Shown here: one piece after another, positions 8,480 to 18,400 of the stretch
Layout of the letters: the number at the start of each line of letters is the position of its first letter
Position numbering within the stretch: the first letter of the stretch is position 1
DNA from: Hinthialibacter sp964556895
GTDB taxonomy: Bacteria; Hinthialibacterota; Hinthialibacteria; Hinthialibacterales; Hinthialibacteraceae
Assembly (NCBI GenBank): GCA_964556895.1
Contig: CAZKYC010000011.1
Coordinates: 9,103 to 73,102, forward strand
Length of the DNA stretch: 64,000 bases
Direction of reading: 5' to 3'
Made by a program: the position numbers and the translations under genes
Notes under the pieces: generated by a model
What the model was told of the DNA's origin: nothing
Seen by the model: the letters and a program-made list of their open reading frames with translations, nothing else
Databases searched by the model: none

Positions 8480-11400
8480 ATGCTTTTTAAGGGAAAACGC
8501 TCCGGATTTAAACGGGTACGGTTAAAGCGTCCAACAGTGTTTTATCAACCCGGGTTTGATTCAGCCCCATACGGCTTCACCACCCAGGCCGAGTCAACCG
8601 AACAAAACCTGGTCCATATCGCACAGCATCTTCTCGCCTGTCGGACCGACCCTTACTATGGCGTTTTTCTGGCCAATGTCGATACGCTCAAACCCTTTCT
8701 CGACCTGTACCCTGAAGAACGCGCCTGGGTGGCGCGTCTCGCTCAACAAGAACGTATCTCGCTCGGCGCCGCTTACCTGCCTGCGATGGAACCATTCATC
8801 GGCGGCGAAGCGTTGGTTCGTTCGCTGATATATGGTCATGCCTGGTCAAAGACGGCCGCTGGGGTGACGCCTAAAGTGTTTATGAATGGCGAGTCAGACG
8901 CCCACGCCTCTCAACTGCCTCAAATTTTATCGCAGTGCGGCCTCAAAGCGATGTTGGCGCCCAATCGGTCTCTCCATTCGCCAATTGGCTCGCCCGGCTT
9001 GTTTGTCTGGGCGGCCCCCAATGGCGATTGGGTTTACGTCCAGCGGCTGGAGCCGCCATCGTCGAACCTGTCATTGCCCGAACGCCTTGAGCGATGCCTC
9101 GACGCCATGCAGAGCGAACAGGCGCAATGCCAGGCGGCGGTAATGGTAGACCCGCTCGCAGACCCCGCTCCCCAGCCTGAAATGGTGGGAAGGGGACGCG
9201 ACTGGGGCGCCAGCGACCCCGCCTTGGTCTGTACGGGCGCGGCGGCGGAGAAATATTTCTCTTACATCGACAGCCAAGTAACGGGCAAAAAATTTGACTT
9301 GGAGTGGATGCCCGCCGACTGGCCGCCTGAATCGTATGGTCCGTCGGCTTCGCGCGGCGATCTGAAACTCGCATCCCGTTTGGTCGAAAACCGGTTGTAT
9401 GAAGCCGAACTGTGGGCGACCATGGCCGCGGTGATGGGCCGCCCGGTCTCATTTCTTCCAATCGAATTCGCCTGGAGGCAGTTGCTGTTTGCTCAAAGCA
9501 AGCAGGGCGTCGCATTGGGCGGCAGCGAAATCGTTTTCGCCGATTGTTTAGACGCCCTCCATCAGGCGCTCGACGAAGCGGTGTCGGCCCGCAGCGAATC
9601 GTTGTCACACATCGCTGCCCAAGTCGACACTCAGCCCAAACAAGGCGCCTTGTCGATGCTGTTGTTTAATAGCCTGCCGTGGCGGCAGGACGGACTGGTT
9701 CGATGTCCCGTTAATGTTGACGCTGATTTTTCGCCCTTCTCATTGACCGACGCTGAGGGGAAGCCGATTCCGTTCGAGATAGAAAAAGTCGACAGCGACG
9801 CTGAAGACCATCCGACTCACGCTCATTTGTTGTGGGTACAAAACCAGATGCCCGCGACCGGGTTTGTGGGTGTACGCCGAACGCCCGCCCACGATGTTCA
9901 GGCGCCCTACTTAAAACGCGCCCAGCGCCAGACCTGGGTCGAGAACGAATTTTTCCGCGTCGAAATCGACCCCGACCGCGGCGGCGGCATCGTCAGCCTG
10001 CAAGACAAAGAGTCAGGCAAAGAGTGGATCAACCAAGACCATTCCCACCCGGGCAATGTAGTATTGACACTGCCGATTGACGAGCCTGAAGACCCCAGAG
10101 ACGGGTTTGTCTTGCGCAGCGGCATCGAAGCGGCGACCGACCCCACCCCAGCTTATGATTATTACGAAGGCCCGGTCAGCCGCCGGATTCTCGTGCGCGG
10201 CGCGGGGCCAGGCTCTTGCCGCCGCATTCAAGAAATCAAACTTTATGACGGGCTGCCGTATATTGATTGCGTCACGTTGCTGGTCGATTATCGCGGACGC
10301 GAGTCGCGGCTGGACGGCCCCGCCGCCCCGTATCGCGACATCTATCTGGCAGCGTTCCCGTTAAACCACCCCGGCGCGGCGCCCGTTCTCGAAGACCGGT
10401 TTTACGCCAAGACGGGCCGCAGCGGCCTGGTGTCGCTTCAAAACGCCCGCCCCACTGAATGGAACGAACGCGGTTTAAACTTACAGTCAAGCGAGCGCTG
10501 GCTCGACATTAGTTGGACATTTTTGGTGCGTTTTATGGACGGCGGCGAAGAATCCGCCAGCCTGGCGGTTGGGCCGAGCGAACTGGTGATGCCGGATAAA
10601 AAATACCGCGCATCAGGCGAAGCCCTGATGAAACACTTGTCGCGCCATGGCGTCCCGTCAAAACCAGGCCAGGCCATGCAGGGTGACAAACAGAGCGCGC
10701 CGCCTTCGTGTATTTTTTCGTTTGGATTGCGCGAAGAAAATGATTATACCCATCATCTTTTAAGCCGCAGCGCCGACGCCGCCGAATATTACACCCGAAA
10801 TTTAGACCAGTTTGGCTCGGTCTTGTTAGTGGTCGAAGACCCGGAGATCGGCGCCCCCGCCAACCCTGTGACTGTGTTTATTCTCGCGGGCCAGACACCA
10901 GCGTTGATTGAGCAGATGGTCGATGAGATTGTAAACAACACCGTTTCACACCGTTGGAAATGTCCGGCCTCGGCTTGTTTCATTCCCGATATTGGCCCCA
11001 TTGACGACGCAGGCTTTGCTGTGTTTCAAACCGGCGCGCCATTGAGCACATACATGGCCGACGGCGTGTTAGGGCTGTCATTACTTCACACGGCGCCCTA
11101 CCCATCGACCCAAACGCCCTGGCCCGCTGATTTCGCTGACCGAAAGACGCATGTCTTCAATTACCGCTTGTATCCTCACGCAGGCGATTGGCGGCTGGCT
11201 GAAACGCCGCGGCGCGCGATGGAATACCACCATGAAGTGACGATGCTGCCTGTTGAGCCTCATCACGGAGAACTCTCCCCGCAGCATTCCTTTTTGTCTG
11301 TCGAGCCGCCCAACATGATTCTTTCGGCGGTGAAACCCGCGGGATTCAATGAATGGAAATGCGCCGAAAAGCCGTCGCCGGTTTCGTCTGTGGTCTTGCG

Positions 11401-12391
11401 CGCCTATGAGGCCCATGGCGAAGAATCAAACGTCTGGATCGAAGCCAAGACGCCGCTCAGAAATGTCAAAGCGGTGACGCTGTTAGAAGAGGCGCTTCCG
11501 GAGAAGCGCGAGTTGTTTCGAGAAGACCAGTTTGTCCGCGCCTTGGCCCATGCCAACGAAATTGTCTCCTATCAGTTTGATTTTAAAACCGAGCCAGCGC
11601 CTCCAGTCGTCGATTCAGGCGCGGCGCCGTTGGCGACGCATACCCGCTATTGGCGCCAAAACTCAGGCGCCGCGCCGATGGGGTTCACTCCCATCGCGAT
11701 TTCACTGCGGGGCCAGATTCGTCTTGAAGGGCGATATCGAAACAATACCGTTCACCATCTTGATTTAGTCGCGGTCAACAATTCGCCAGACCGCGCCATC
11801 CAGGGTGAAGTGGAATTTTCGGCGCCGTCAGGCTGGCGACTTGTTCCATCAAAGGTCGGCTATAAATTGCAAGGCGGTGGGTATCAGGTCACGCCGCTTC
11901 ATCTCATTCTTGACGGCGTCAAAAAAGAGGGCGCAGTGGTCGCGCGAACCCGCTGTGGCGCCATATCGGTTGAAGACCTTATCCATATCGGCCCCGCGCC
12001 AGAGTTTGACCTGTCGATGACGCTGACGCGCGAGGGGTTTAACGTCAACCTTCAACACGCCTACCCATTCGACGTGAGTGGAGAGGTCCGCGTTATTACT
12101 CCGCTCGAAGCCTGGGCGCCCGAACTCAGCGGAGACGCGTCTTTGACATCCATATCGCCCTATCATCAGCCGTTTACCGCGCCGCCCAATGAAAGCGTCG
12201 CCTTATCGTTTCCTGTAAATGAACCGCCCAACCGCTATGGCGTGGCCTCAAACCACCATTGGATGGTGATTAAATTGACCGCCCACCATTGCATCCGCTA
12301 TTACCATATCCGGTTGGATGGGCGCAAATCAGAAGGGCTTGGAAAAGTATTGGCGCCGCCTTACTTTGCGCCAGACCAATCGTATTCATAA
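8480..12391 (+). CDS. Very large GH38 (alpha-mannosidase)-like protein
   Basis: A 1303-residue protein with no signal peptide. Residues 1 to about 390 resemble the GH38 barrel and helical region: GGEALVRSLIYGHAW, then VFMNGESDAHASQLPQIL in place of the usual D-x-FG-x-x-x-QLPQIL. From about 395 the GH38-type beta-sandwich follows (MLLFNSLPWRQDGLV, TWVENEFFRVEIDPDRGGGI, SLQDKESGKEW). The N-terminal metal site HxDxxWL is replaced by PGFDSAPYGF, and the nucleophile aspartate position aligns with Glu. It is therefore either diverged in specificity or catalytically inactive. AGGACG precedes the ATG. Family membership is fairly secure; activity is not. Confidence 0.65.
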   Translation: MLFKGKRSGFKRVRLKRPTVFYQPGFDSAPYGFTTQAESTEQNLVHIAQHLLACRTDPYYGVFLANVDTLKPFLDLYPEERAWVARLAQQERISLGAAYLPAMEPFIGGEALVRSLIYGHAWSKTAAGVTPKVFMNGESDAHASQLPQILSQCGLKAMLAPNRSLHSPIGSPGLFVWAAPNGDWVYVQRLEPPSSNLSLPERLERCLDAMQSEQAQCQAAVMVDPLADPAPQPEMVGRGRDWGASDPALVCTGAAAEKYFSYIDSQVTGKKFDLEWMPADWPPESYGPSASRGDLKLASRLVENRLYEAELWATMAAVMGRPVSFLPIEFAWRQLLFAQSKQGVALGGSEIVFADCLDALHQALDEAVSARSESLSHIAAQVDTQPKQGALSMLLFNSLPWRQDGLVRCPVNVDADFSPFSLTDAEGKPIPFEIEKVDSDAEDHPTHAHLLWVQNQMPATGFVGVRRTPAHDVQAPYLKRAQRQTWVENEFFRVEIDPDRGGGIVSLQDKESGKEWINQDHSHPGNVVLTLPIDEPEDPRDGFVLRSGIEAATDPTPAYDYYEGPVSRRILVRGAGPGSCRRIQEIKLYDGLPYIDCVTLLVDYRGRESRLDGPAAPYRDIYLAAFPLNHPGAAPVLEDRFYAKTGRSGLVSLQNARPTEWNERGLNLQSSERWLDISWTFLVRFMDGGEESASLAVGPSELVMPDKKYRASGEALMKHLSRHGVPSKPGQAMQGDKQSAPPSCIFSFGLREENDYTHHLLSRSADAAEYYTRNLDQFGSVLLVVEDPEIGAPANPVTVFILAGQTPALIEQMVDEIVNNTVSHRWKCPASACFIPDIGPIDDAGFAVFQTGAPLSTYMADGVLGLSLLHTAPYPSTQTPWPADFADRKTHVFNYRLYPHAGDWRLAETPRRAMEYHHEVTMLPVEPHHGELSPQHSFLSVEPPNMILSAVKPAGFNEWKCAEKPSPVSSVVLRAYEAHGEESNVWIEAKTPLRNVKAVTLLEEALPEKRELFREDQFVRALAHANEIVSYQFDFKTEPAPPVVDSGAAPLATHTRYWRQNSGAAPMGFTPIAISLRGQIRLEGRYRNNTVHHLDLVAVNNSPDRAIQGEVEFSAPSGWRLVPSKVGYKLQGGGYQVTPLHLILDGVKKEGAVVARTRCGAISVEDLIHIGPAPEFDLSMTLTREGFNVNLQHAYPFDVSGEVRVITPLEAWAPELSGDASLTSISPYHQPFTAPPNESVALSFPVNEPPNRYGVASNHHWMVIKLTAHHCIRYYHIRLDGRKSEGLGKVLAPPYFAPDQSYS

Positions 12392-12465
12392 TAGGGCCAT
12401 GCGCCTTTGGCTGTGCATTGGCCTATGTATATGTTTACCAGAACTCAACGGGTTTGATTTGACGT

Positions 12466-13692
12466 ATGGTTACCCATGTGAACCGCCAGTTATTTTTTCC
12501 CTTCGCGGCAATCATTCTAATCGGTTGTTCGCACTATACAGTTGCGCGCGAACTGGTAGGCCGGTCAGACATTCAAACCATTCGCTTTCAAACCAAAGTG
12601 TTAGAAGGCGGCGAGTATATCTCCGCCTCAGACATCGCATCTTACTTTCCCGACCGTTGGAGTTATGACGGCATATCCGGGGCGCTGATTTTTTACCGAC
12701 CTGACGGCGTTCGTGTGGGCATGCGTCTCAATGACCAGCGCGTAATGGTTGGCGCGCGAATCGTTCATACGGGCGTGACGCCGCTGCGCCAAAACAGCGT
12801 GATCTATGTTCCATTTTACATGGTGGATGTGATTCTGTTTCCTGAAGCGGCGTTTTCAGAAGCGGGCGCGATGGCGCCAACGCCCTCGGTGTTTGGCCCA
12901 AGCGGCCAGGGGTATGAGTTTCAACTTGAGCCGACGCCCACGCCGCCGCCGTTTCAATTTTTCCCAGCCCAGCCGACTCCAACGGTAAATGACTATTCCC
13001 CGTCATGGCCTTACACCCGCGTTAGCGGCGCGATGATCGTGTTAGACCCGGGCAACGACTCAGACCAGCCGGGCGCGTCGGCGCTGTTTTCTGAACGCGA
13101 AGCGGGGCTGACATTATCAATCTGTGAGAAGATCGAAACCCTGCTGTTAGACGACGGCCGCTTTGATGTGACCCTGACCCGCCGCGGCGCGGGCGGCGTC
13201 AGCAACGAAAAACGCATCGCCTCCGCCAACCGCGTCCAAGGCCGTCTGTTTGTCAGCATCCAATGCGGGCGCTTACATTCAGACCAAGTGTCTCAAGCCG
13301 CTGCGTATTACATGAACCCCGAGTTGGACGCCATGCCGCCGTTTGATCCCAACACCGTGTTTGCGCCCGGCCTACAGACCTGGCATGACGCCTATCGTCC
13401 TCATGTGATCTCCAGCCGCCGGCTGGCGGGGGTGCTCTTACAGGAACTGTCGTCGCTGTATCGCACCACCAATCTCATCAAAGTCGAACCCGAGCCGCGC
13501 CCAGGCCGCATGGCGGTCTTGCGCGGGCTGGCCATGCCCGGCGTTGTTTTAGAACTGGGCAACTTAAACCACGCCGCCTCGGCCCGCTATCTCAGTAGCG
13601 ACGCCATCCAAAGTTCAATCGCCGCCTATCTCACCGCCGCGATACAAAATGTTCTGCTCGACCAACCCGCATACTCGCGAGACGGGGGCTGA
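12466..13692 (+). CDS. Amidase_3-like lipoprotein with degenerate zinc site
   Basis: Probable lipoprotein (lipobox ILIGC, residues 17-21). Residues about 35-125 resemble the copper-amine-oxidase N-terminal-like domain often fused to envelope enzymes. A Pro/Thr-rich linker covers 136-185. Residues 186-400 have the N-acetylmuramoyl-L-alanine amidase fold (GAMIVLDPGN, VTLTRR, RIASAN, LFVSIQ, PGVVLELGNLNH). Two of three zinc ligands are changed: His in LDPGH is Asn197 and His in VSIH is Gln266, while Glu212 and catalytic-type Glu363 remain. It is likely a non-hydrolytic peptidoglycan-binding relative. The following GerMN gene starts 5 bp later, so the two form an operon. Confidence 0.8.
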   Translation: MVTHVNRQLFFPFAAIILIGCSHYTVARELVGRSDIQTIRFQTKVLEGGEYISASDIASYFPDRWSYDGISGALIFYRPDGVRVGMRLNDQRVMVGARIVHTGVTPLRQNSVIYVPFYMVDVILFPEAAFSEAGAMAPTPSVFGPSGQGYEFQLEPTPTPPPFQFFPAQPTPTVNDYSPSWPYTRVSGAMIVLDPGNDSDQPGASALFSEREAGLTLSICEKIETLLLDDGRFDVTLTRRGAGGVSNEKRIASANRVQGRLFVSIQCGRLHSDQVSQAAAYYMNPELDAMPPFDPNTVFAPGLQTWHDAYRPHVISSRRLAGVLLQELSSLYRTTNLIKVEPEPRPGRMAVLRGLAMPGVVLELGNLNHAASARYLSSDAIQSSIAAYLTAAIQNVLLDQPAYSRDGG

Positions 13693-13697
13693 TTGAG

Positions 13698-14315
13698 ATG
13701 GACATGCGCATACTGGTAATCGGAATTCTGACTCTTGTTCTGTTTGTCTCACTAGCGACAGCCGGATACTTGTATTTGCGAGTGCAAGAACTCGAAACCA
13801 CTGATATCCCCATCCCCCAGGAAATTATTGACGCCCAGTCTGGGCCGGCGGAAATTCCGACAGGGCCGATGGACATGGTTCGTCTCTACTTTCCGACTGA
13901 CACACATGATTTATTGACCTACGAAGTCATCGAAACCATCCCCAGCGAAACCTTACCAGACCGCCTTAATACTGCGGTCACCGAATTGATGCGCGGCCCG
14001 CGGCAAGACGGGTTATTAAACCCCATCCCAGAAGGGACAACGCTGCAATCGGTCTTCTGGCGCGAGCAAGACAACTGCGCCTATGTTTCGTTTTCGCCCG
14101 AATTGATCGATGAAAATTCGCTCAACGCCCTTGCTGAATGGGCAACCATTTACTGCATCGTCAACACCGTCGCCGAACAGTCGTCTGCGATTCGCGAGGT
14201 GCAGATTTTGATCGACGGGCAAGTGATCAAAAGCGAATTCACCACTTGGGACTGGTCGATGCCCTTCAAGCCCGACAAAACATTCGTTCGCTATGATGTG
14301 TTGACCGAACAATAA
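13698..14315 (+). CDS. Membrane-anchored GerMN-domain protein
   Basis: Residues 5-26 form a single N-terminal membrane anchor (MRILVIGILTLVLFVSLATA). A GerMN domain follows, beginning near MVRLYFPTDTHDLL and including RLNTAVTELMRGP, LNPIPEGTTLQSV and AYVSFSPEL. GerMN domains occur in envelope and spore germination lipoproteins and probably bind cell-wall components. The gene starts 5 bp after the amidase-like gene. GerMN proteins paired with Amidase_3 proteins recur in other genomes, supporting an envelope role. The exact function is unknown. Confidence 0.8.
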   Translation: MDMRILVIGILTLVLFVSLATAGYLYLRVQELETTDIPIPQEIIDAQSGPAEIPTGPMDMVRLYFPTDTHDLLTYEVIETIPSETLPDRLNTAVTELMRGPRQDGLLNPIPEGTTLQSVFWREQDNCAYVSFSPELIDENSLNALAEWATIYCIVNTVAEQSSAIREVQILIDGQVIKSEFTTWDWSMPFKPDKTFVRYDVLTEQ

Positions 14316-14356
14316 ACCACCAGCTGGGGTAATACCGAATGGTTCATCGCCAGGCT

Positions 14357-14382
14357 CCCCCCTTACAAAAAAAAGGGGGGGG
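14357..14382 (+). terminator. C-run/G-run hairpin between GerMN and VanX-type genes
   Basis: CCCCCC (14357-14362) and GGGGGGGG (14375-14382) can pair across a loop TTACAAAAAAAA, flanked by CTC and GGCTC. It lies about 40 bp after the GerMN stop. There is no U-tract, so termination is uncertain; it may be a small dispersed repeat. Confidence 0.4.
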
Positions 14383-14414
14383 CTCAATCGCCATTAAGAA
14401 TTGAAGGTGAATCA

Positions 14415-15059
14415 ATGAAGTACGGAATTTGTTCTTTTCTAATTCTTTTTTTGTTCGTTGGCTGCGCGATGATGGAACCTGACCGCCCAGCCAATATCGT
14501 TACTGACCCCGCCAAGGCGAAACTAGTGCGCCTGCAAGACATAGACGCCTCCATTTTGTTTGACGTGCGCTATGCCTCGACCAATAACTTCGTAGGCGAC
14601 GTGTTATACGATTGCGCTGAGGTCTACCTGGTTAAAGACGCGGCGATACGCCTTGTCCGGGTAAACCAACGCCTGATGGAGCGCGGCCTGAGGCTCTTGG
14701 TGTTTGACGGCTACCGCCCCTGGTCGGTGCAAAAACGCTTGTGGGAAAAAGCGCCCGACAGCCGCTATGTCGCCAACCCCAAATACGGCTCGCGCCACAA
14801 TCGCGGCTGCGCGGTTGACCTGACGCTTGCTAACGCTGACGGCAGGCCGCTCGAGATGCCGACTGATTACGACGACTTTACTGAACGCGCCCATTTTTCG
14901 TTTATGGATTCAACGCCCGAAGCGATGGCGAACCACTTCATTCTCGTCAAAGCGATGATGGCGGAAGGGTTTGAACCGATCAATTCTGAATGGTGGCATT
15001 TTGACGCCCCCGGCTGGCGCGACTACCCCATTCTTGATGTGGATATCTGTGAGATGTGA
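14415..15059 (+). CDS. D-alanyl-D-alanine dipeptidase (VanX/DdpX type, M15D) lipoprotein
   Basis: Zinc peptidase that cleaves D-Ala-D-Ala. The VanX signature residues are present: SRHNRGCAVDLTL (SxHxxGxAxD zinc motif), the EWWHFDAPGW motif with catalytic Glu and zinc His, and DYDDFTERAH. The N-terminus MKYGICSFLILFLFVGC is a lipoprotein signal with Cys17, so the enzyme is placed in the envelope rather than the cytoplasm where resistance VanX works. This suggests cell-wall peptide recycling. AAGGTGA precedes the ATG. There are no VanH, VanA or VanRS partners nearby. Length is 214 aa, normal for the family. Confidence 0.9.
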   Translation: MKYGICSFLILFLFVGCAMMEPDRPANIVTDPAKAKLVRLQDIDASILFDVRYASTNNFVGDVLYDCAEVYLVKDAAIRLVRVNQRLMERGLRLLVFDGYRPWSVQKRLWEKAPDSRYVANPKYGSRHNRGCAVDLTLANADGRPLEMPTDYDDFTERAHFSFMDSTPEAMANHFILVKAMMAEGFEPINSEWWHFDAPGWRDYPILDVDICEM

Positions 15060-15075
15060 GCGTGTGACAGGCTAG

Positions 15076-15141
15076 TATAGTGGTTGCCAGAATTATGTGC
15101 AGATTGAGTTTACGTAACTGTATCTATCGCTGTTCTCCGCG
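15076..15141 (-). mobile_element. Family-2 MITE-like element, truncated copy
   Basis: TATAGTGGTTGCCAGAATTA and the following bases match the first half of the copy at 19497-19608, with the central CCGCGG. The similarity stops at about 15140, where homology to a glycosyltransferase gene begins. The other terminal repeat (GACAAACGCTCTA) is missing. The truncation or recombination point is immediately next to the pseudogene fragment. Confidence 0.7.
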
Positions 15142-15294
15142 GCGCCGGTGTGCTTCATCCTGGTTCGTAGCAACCGCACCCACTTCGACCGTCTGCGCGA
15201 GTTGTATCCCGGCGGGCGCGAACTCCACCACCGCGACGTCATGGGCAACGATCTGTTTGTCAACTATCAGGTTTATTTAAGAGTAAAAAAATAA
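15142..15294 (+). pseudogene. C-terminal remnant of a PMT-family glycosyltransferase gene
   Basis: Frame 15142-15294 encodes APVCFILVRSNRTHFDRLRE and on to VNYQVYLRVKK then TAA. It matches the last ~45 residues of the glycosyltransferase at 41690-43774 (PVCFILVRSNRTHLDRLRE...). By eye, about 8 differences occur in 135 bases, so the duplication is recent. No start codon or upstream part is present; the sequence begins at the truncated family-2 element. It is a decayed duplicate, on the opposite strand to the large PMT gene next to it. Confidence 0.85.
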
Positions 15295-15409
15295 TCAATT
15301 ATTGGCACCCCGAAAAAAAGTCGGTTTCATCTTTTAGGGCTGCAACACAATGGTATTTTTGAGATGGTCCCGAGTCGACCCCCATTACGCAATCTTGATT
15401 CATTGGTTC

Positions 15410-18400
15410 TTACTGCATTCTATCTTCTTCATTAAAGACATGGGTTCCACCAAGTAAGTCGATGAGGGTCCACTGGCCGTCGTCGTCGCGTTTGGCGTCG
15501 ACGATCCAGTCGATTTCTTGGTAATAGGGGGTAATGATTTTGGGCGCGTCGCCGTAGGAATGTATCCCGCCCCGGTTATCGACGACGTAATACCCTCGCG
15601 GCGTTTTGACCAGCGCCCGCGCGGCATCGCCAAAAAAGTCAGGCGTGTTTTCGATATGCTCCGCGTTGCCTACCGTGGCGACGAAGCCGTTGCCAAATAA
15701 GACGTGGGCGCTTTGTCCGTCGTAGATCAATACCTTCCTGACAGGATACGGGCGCGTCTCAATTTCAAAGGCGCGGGTCTCACTGTCTTGATGAAGATAG
15801 AGCATCCCATCATACGCGATGAACCCGTCGGCGCGTCCGTCCGCCGAGAGCGCATACTGTATGATCGGCTCTTTTGTCGCCCAGGGCGCATACCACACCA
15901 TCTCGTTGGCGCCGTTGAACACTCGCCCCATTTCATCAACCACACGCAAGCCCGTCTGGGGCGTCCACGCCGCCGCCGCCACGCCGCCTTCGATGAATAG
16001 CATCTTTTGTAAATAGTCGCCGGTTGTGTTGCTGATTACGCCATTGGCGCTGATTTGGTTTAAGCCGTCTTCTGTTTTATATTCTGCGATTGCCTCGCCT
16101 GTCGCCCAGAGCACCGGCTTTCTCATGCGCTGCCCAATTCGGATGGTGTCGAGCATAACTTCAGAGTCTTCATATAAATAGGCGCGGGTTTCGAGAACAT
16201 ACGACTCAGGGACCGTAGCCCGCACGGTCAGTTCAGAATACTTCGTCGGCAAGCGCTTGGTCGTCATCGGTACGACTTTTTGCCAAACTATGTTGCCTTC
16301 ATGAAAACCGACGACAACGTCCCACTCGCTCCATTCACGGGGCGTACGCAAGCGAAAGCCGCCTTCGTAGGTTCCGTCAGGCAGTTGAAAGAACGGGCCG
16401 TGACAGAAAAAGCGCCCTACATCAGTCGCCCATCCCCACAGGGCGGCGCCCCGGTCAGCGTCGGGGTCAGAGACAACCTTCGCCTGGTTGATATACAGGC
16501 TCTCGGCCTGAAATACCTGGTCTGGCGTGATGCATTGCATATCAGGGACGCACACCGCCGACGCGAGTTTGTAGGCCAGGTCGCCAGAATTCGCGCCGAC
16601 GACGATCCCTGTCGCATGGGGCAGATTCAAAAAGATAGCCGGGCGCTCGCCTTCATCTATATGAGGCAGATGTTCGATTTCGAGGTTTCGATGAGAACGA
16701 ATTTCGCCGTCAGGCGTCATGGCGTAAACACGAACAGGCGCTTGTAAATCTTGGCCCGCAAACTGGATGCTAATTCTGTAGCGCCCCGCTTCGAGAACGC
16801 CGAACGAGATGCGCTCCATCGGCGTTGAGCCAGCGACCCAATGCCCAGCGGCGGCAGCGTCGAGCGCATGGGGTTGAACAGATCGTTCTTGATCGTGTTG
16901 AAAAAAAATGCGCCCGCCGTCCTGGCGCGCGACGGCGTAGCCTTCTTCGACCAAGTCATCATAAACCTTCAGAATTTCGTGTCGCTCTTCAAGCGTTACA
17001 TGATGAAAATCAAAGAGAATTGCATCTGCGTCTTTCCATTCGTTTAATGGCAATTCTTCACGAAATTCATAATGAGGCATGGATGAATGCGGCATGGCTA
17101 CGCGGCTGGATAGAAAAGGCCGTATCGCGTAGTCGCCGAAAATTGGCTTGTCAAAGCGCGCGACGAAGTGGCGGTAGCCCAGTTCCTGTACTTCATAGTG
17201 AGACCAGACATATTGTCCGGTGGGGTGGTTCGATAAATGCTTGATGGGGTGGTTGGCGAACGACTCGTTGTTCCAGACCAGCGCTTGGGCGCCTTTGTTT
17301 TTGGCTTGCTCCACCCATTGCGAGTCATCGACCCAGTCGTTGGCGTTGCGCATGCGGCGCCAGCCCTTGCGGTTGGCAAAATAAAAAAACTCCGGTGTGT
17401 GGTTGAGTTCGTCAAACACTGCGATCGGCGCGTCAGGCAGTTCGTCTCGAAGGTCGACCGCGTCATGGTAGAACATATACAACTGGTCATACCAATGTTG
17501 TTTGATCATATAGTTCATGCTCAGATAGCCCATTGCGGCCAATACAAGCATAAACCATGCGGGAGACGCCCACCGCTGAATTTGACTGCCCGCCCAGGCC
17601 AATCCCGCGCCAGCGAACAACGATAACACAAAAACCGACGGCAGCGAGTAATAATGATGGCCATGATGATGGCCCGGCACGCCAAGATACAAACCGGGAA
17701 CAACCAACAATAACGCCAAACAAAACAACCGCCGCTGTTTCACCATCGCAGGGGCCAACCCCAACAGCGCAAACAACACGCCGATATACACCAGGGTTTC
17801 TATGCCAATTCGTTGCCCAACGATGGGCCAATAGTCAGGGTCGCGCCAAAACAGAAAAAACGTGGTCTCAAACGAAAAGTCAACATAGTGGCGGATAAAG
17901 GTAGTTCCGGTTTCGAGATAGAAGGTGTGCGCCCGCCAATACCACAGGGCGGGTGGAACAAGCGTTAGCGCCGCATAGAGCAACGTTTTGGGATGAAAGG
18001 CGCATTTCAAACCCAGCCGTTGGTAAAACACGGCGCCTAGCGCTGGCGCAAATAAAACGCAGGTCGGCTTTAGTGAAATGCCCAGCGCTAATAATAACGC
18101 TGAGGCGTAGAACCGTATGTCCGTCCACTTGCCGTTCCAATAGAACAAACACGCTACGCTGCCAGCCGAGGCCGCCAACATCATCATGTCAGGCTGAAAG
18201 GTGCGCCCAAAAAAAACCGCTAATGGTGAAACGGCGAATACCCCCGCCGCAAATACCGCCGTCCAGCCGTCGAACAACTTTCGCGCGATCATCCAAAGGC
18301 TGATAATGACGCCAAGTGAACAGAGGATCGACATGATGCGCCCAAATCCGTCCCAAAATCCAAAGGCTTGATAGAGCAACGAGACAAGATAGGGAAACAG

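Noticed and set aside
15080..15280. A 66-residue ORF across the family-2 remnant and the pseudogene
   Set aside because: It is out of frame with the glycosyltransferase homology, which runs in the frame ending at 15294.
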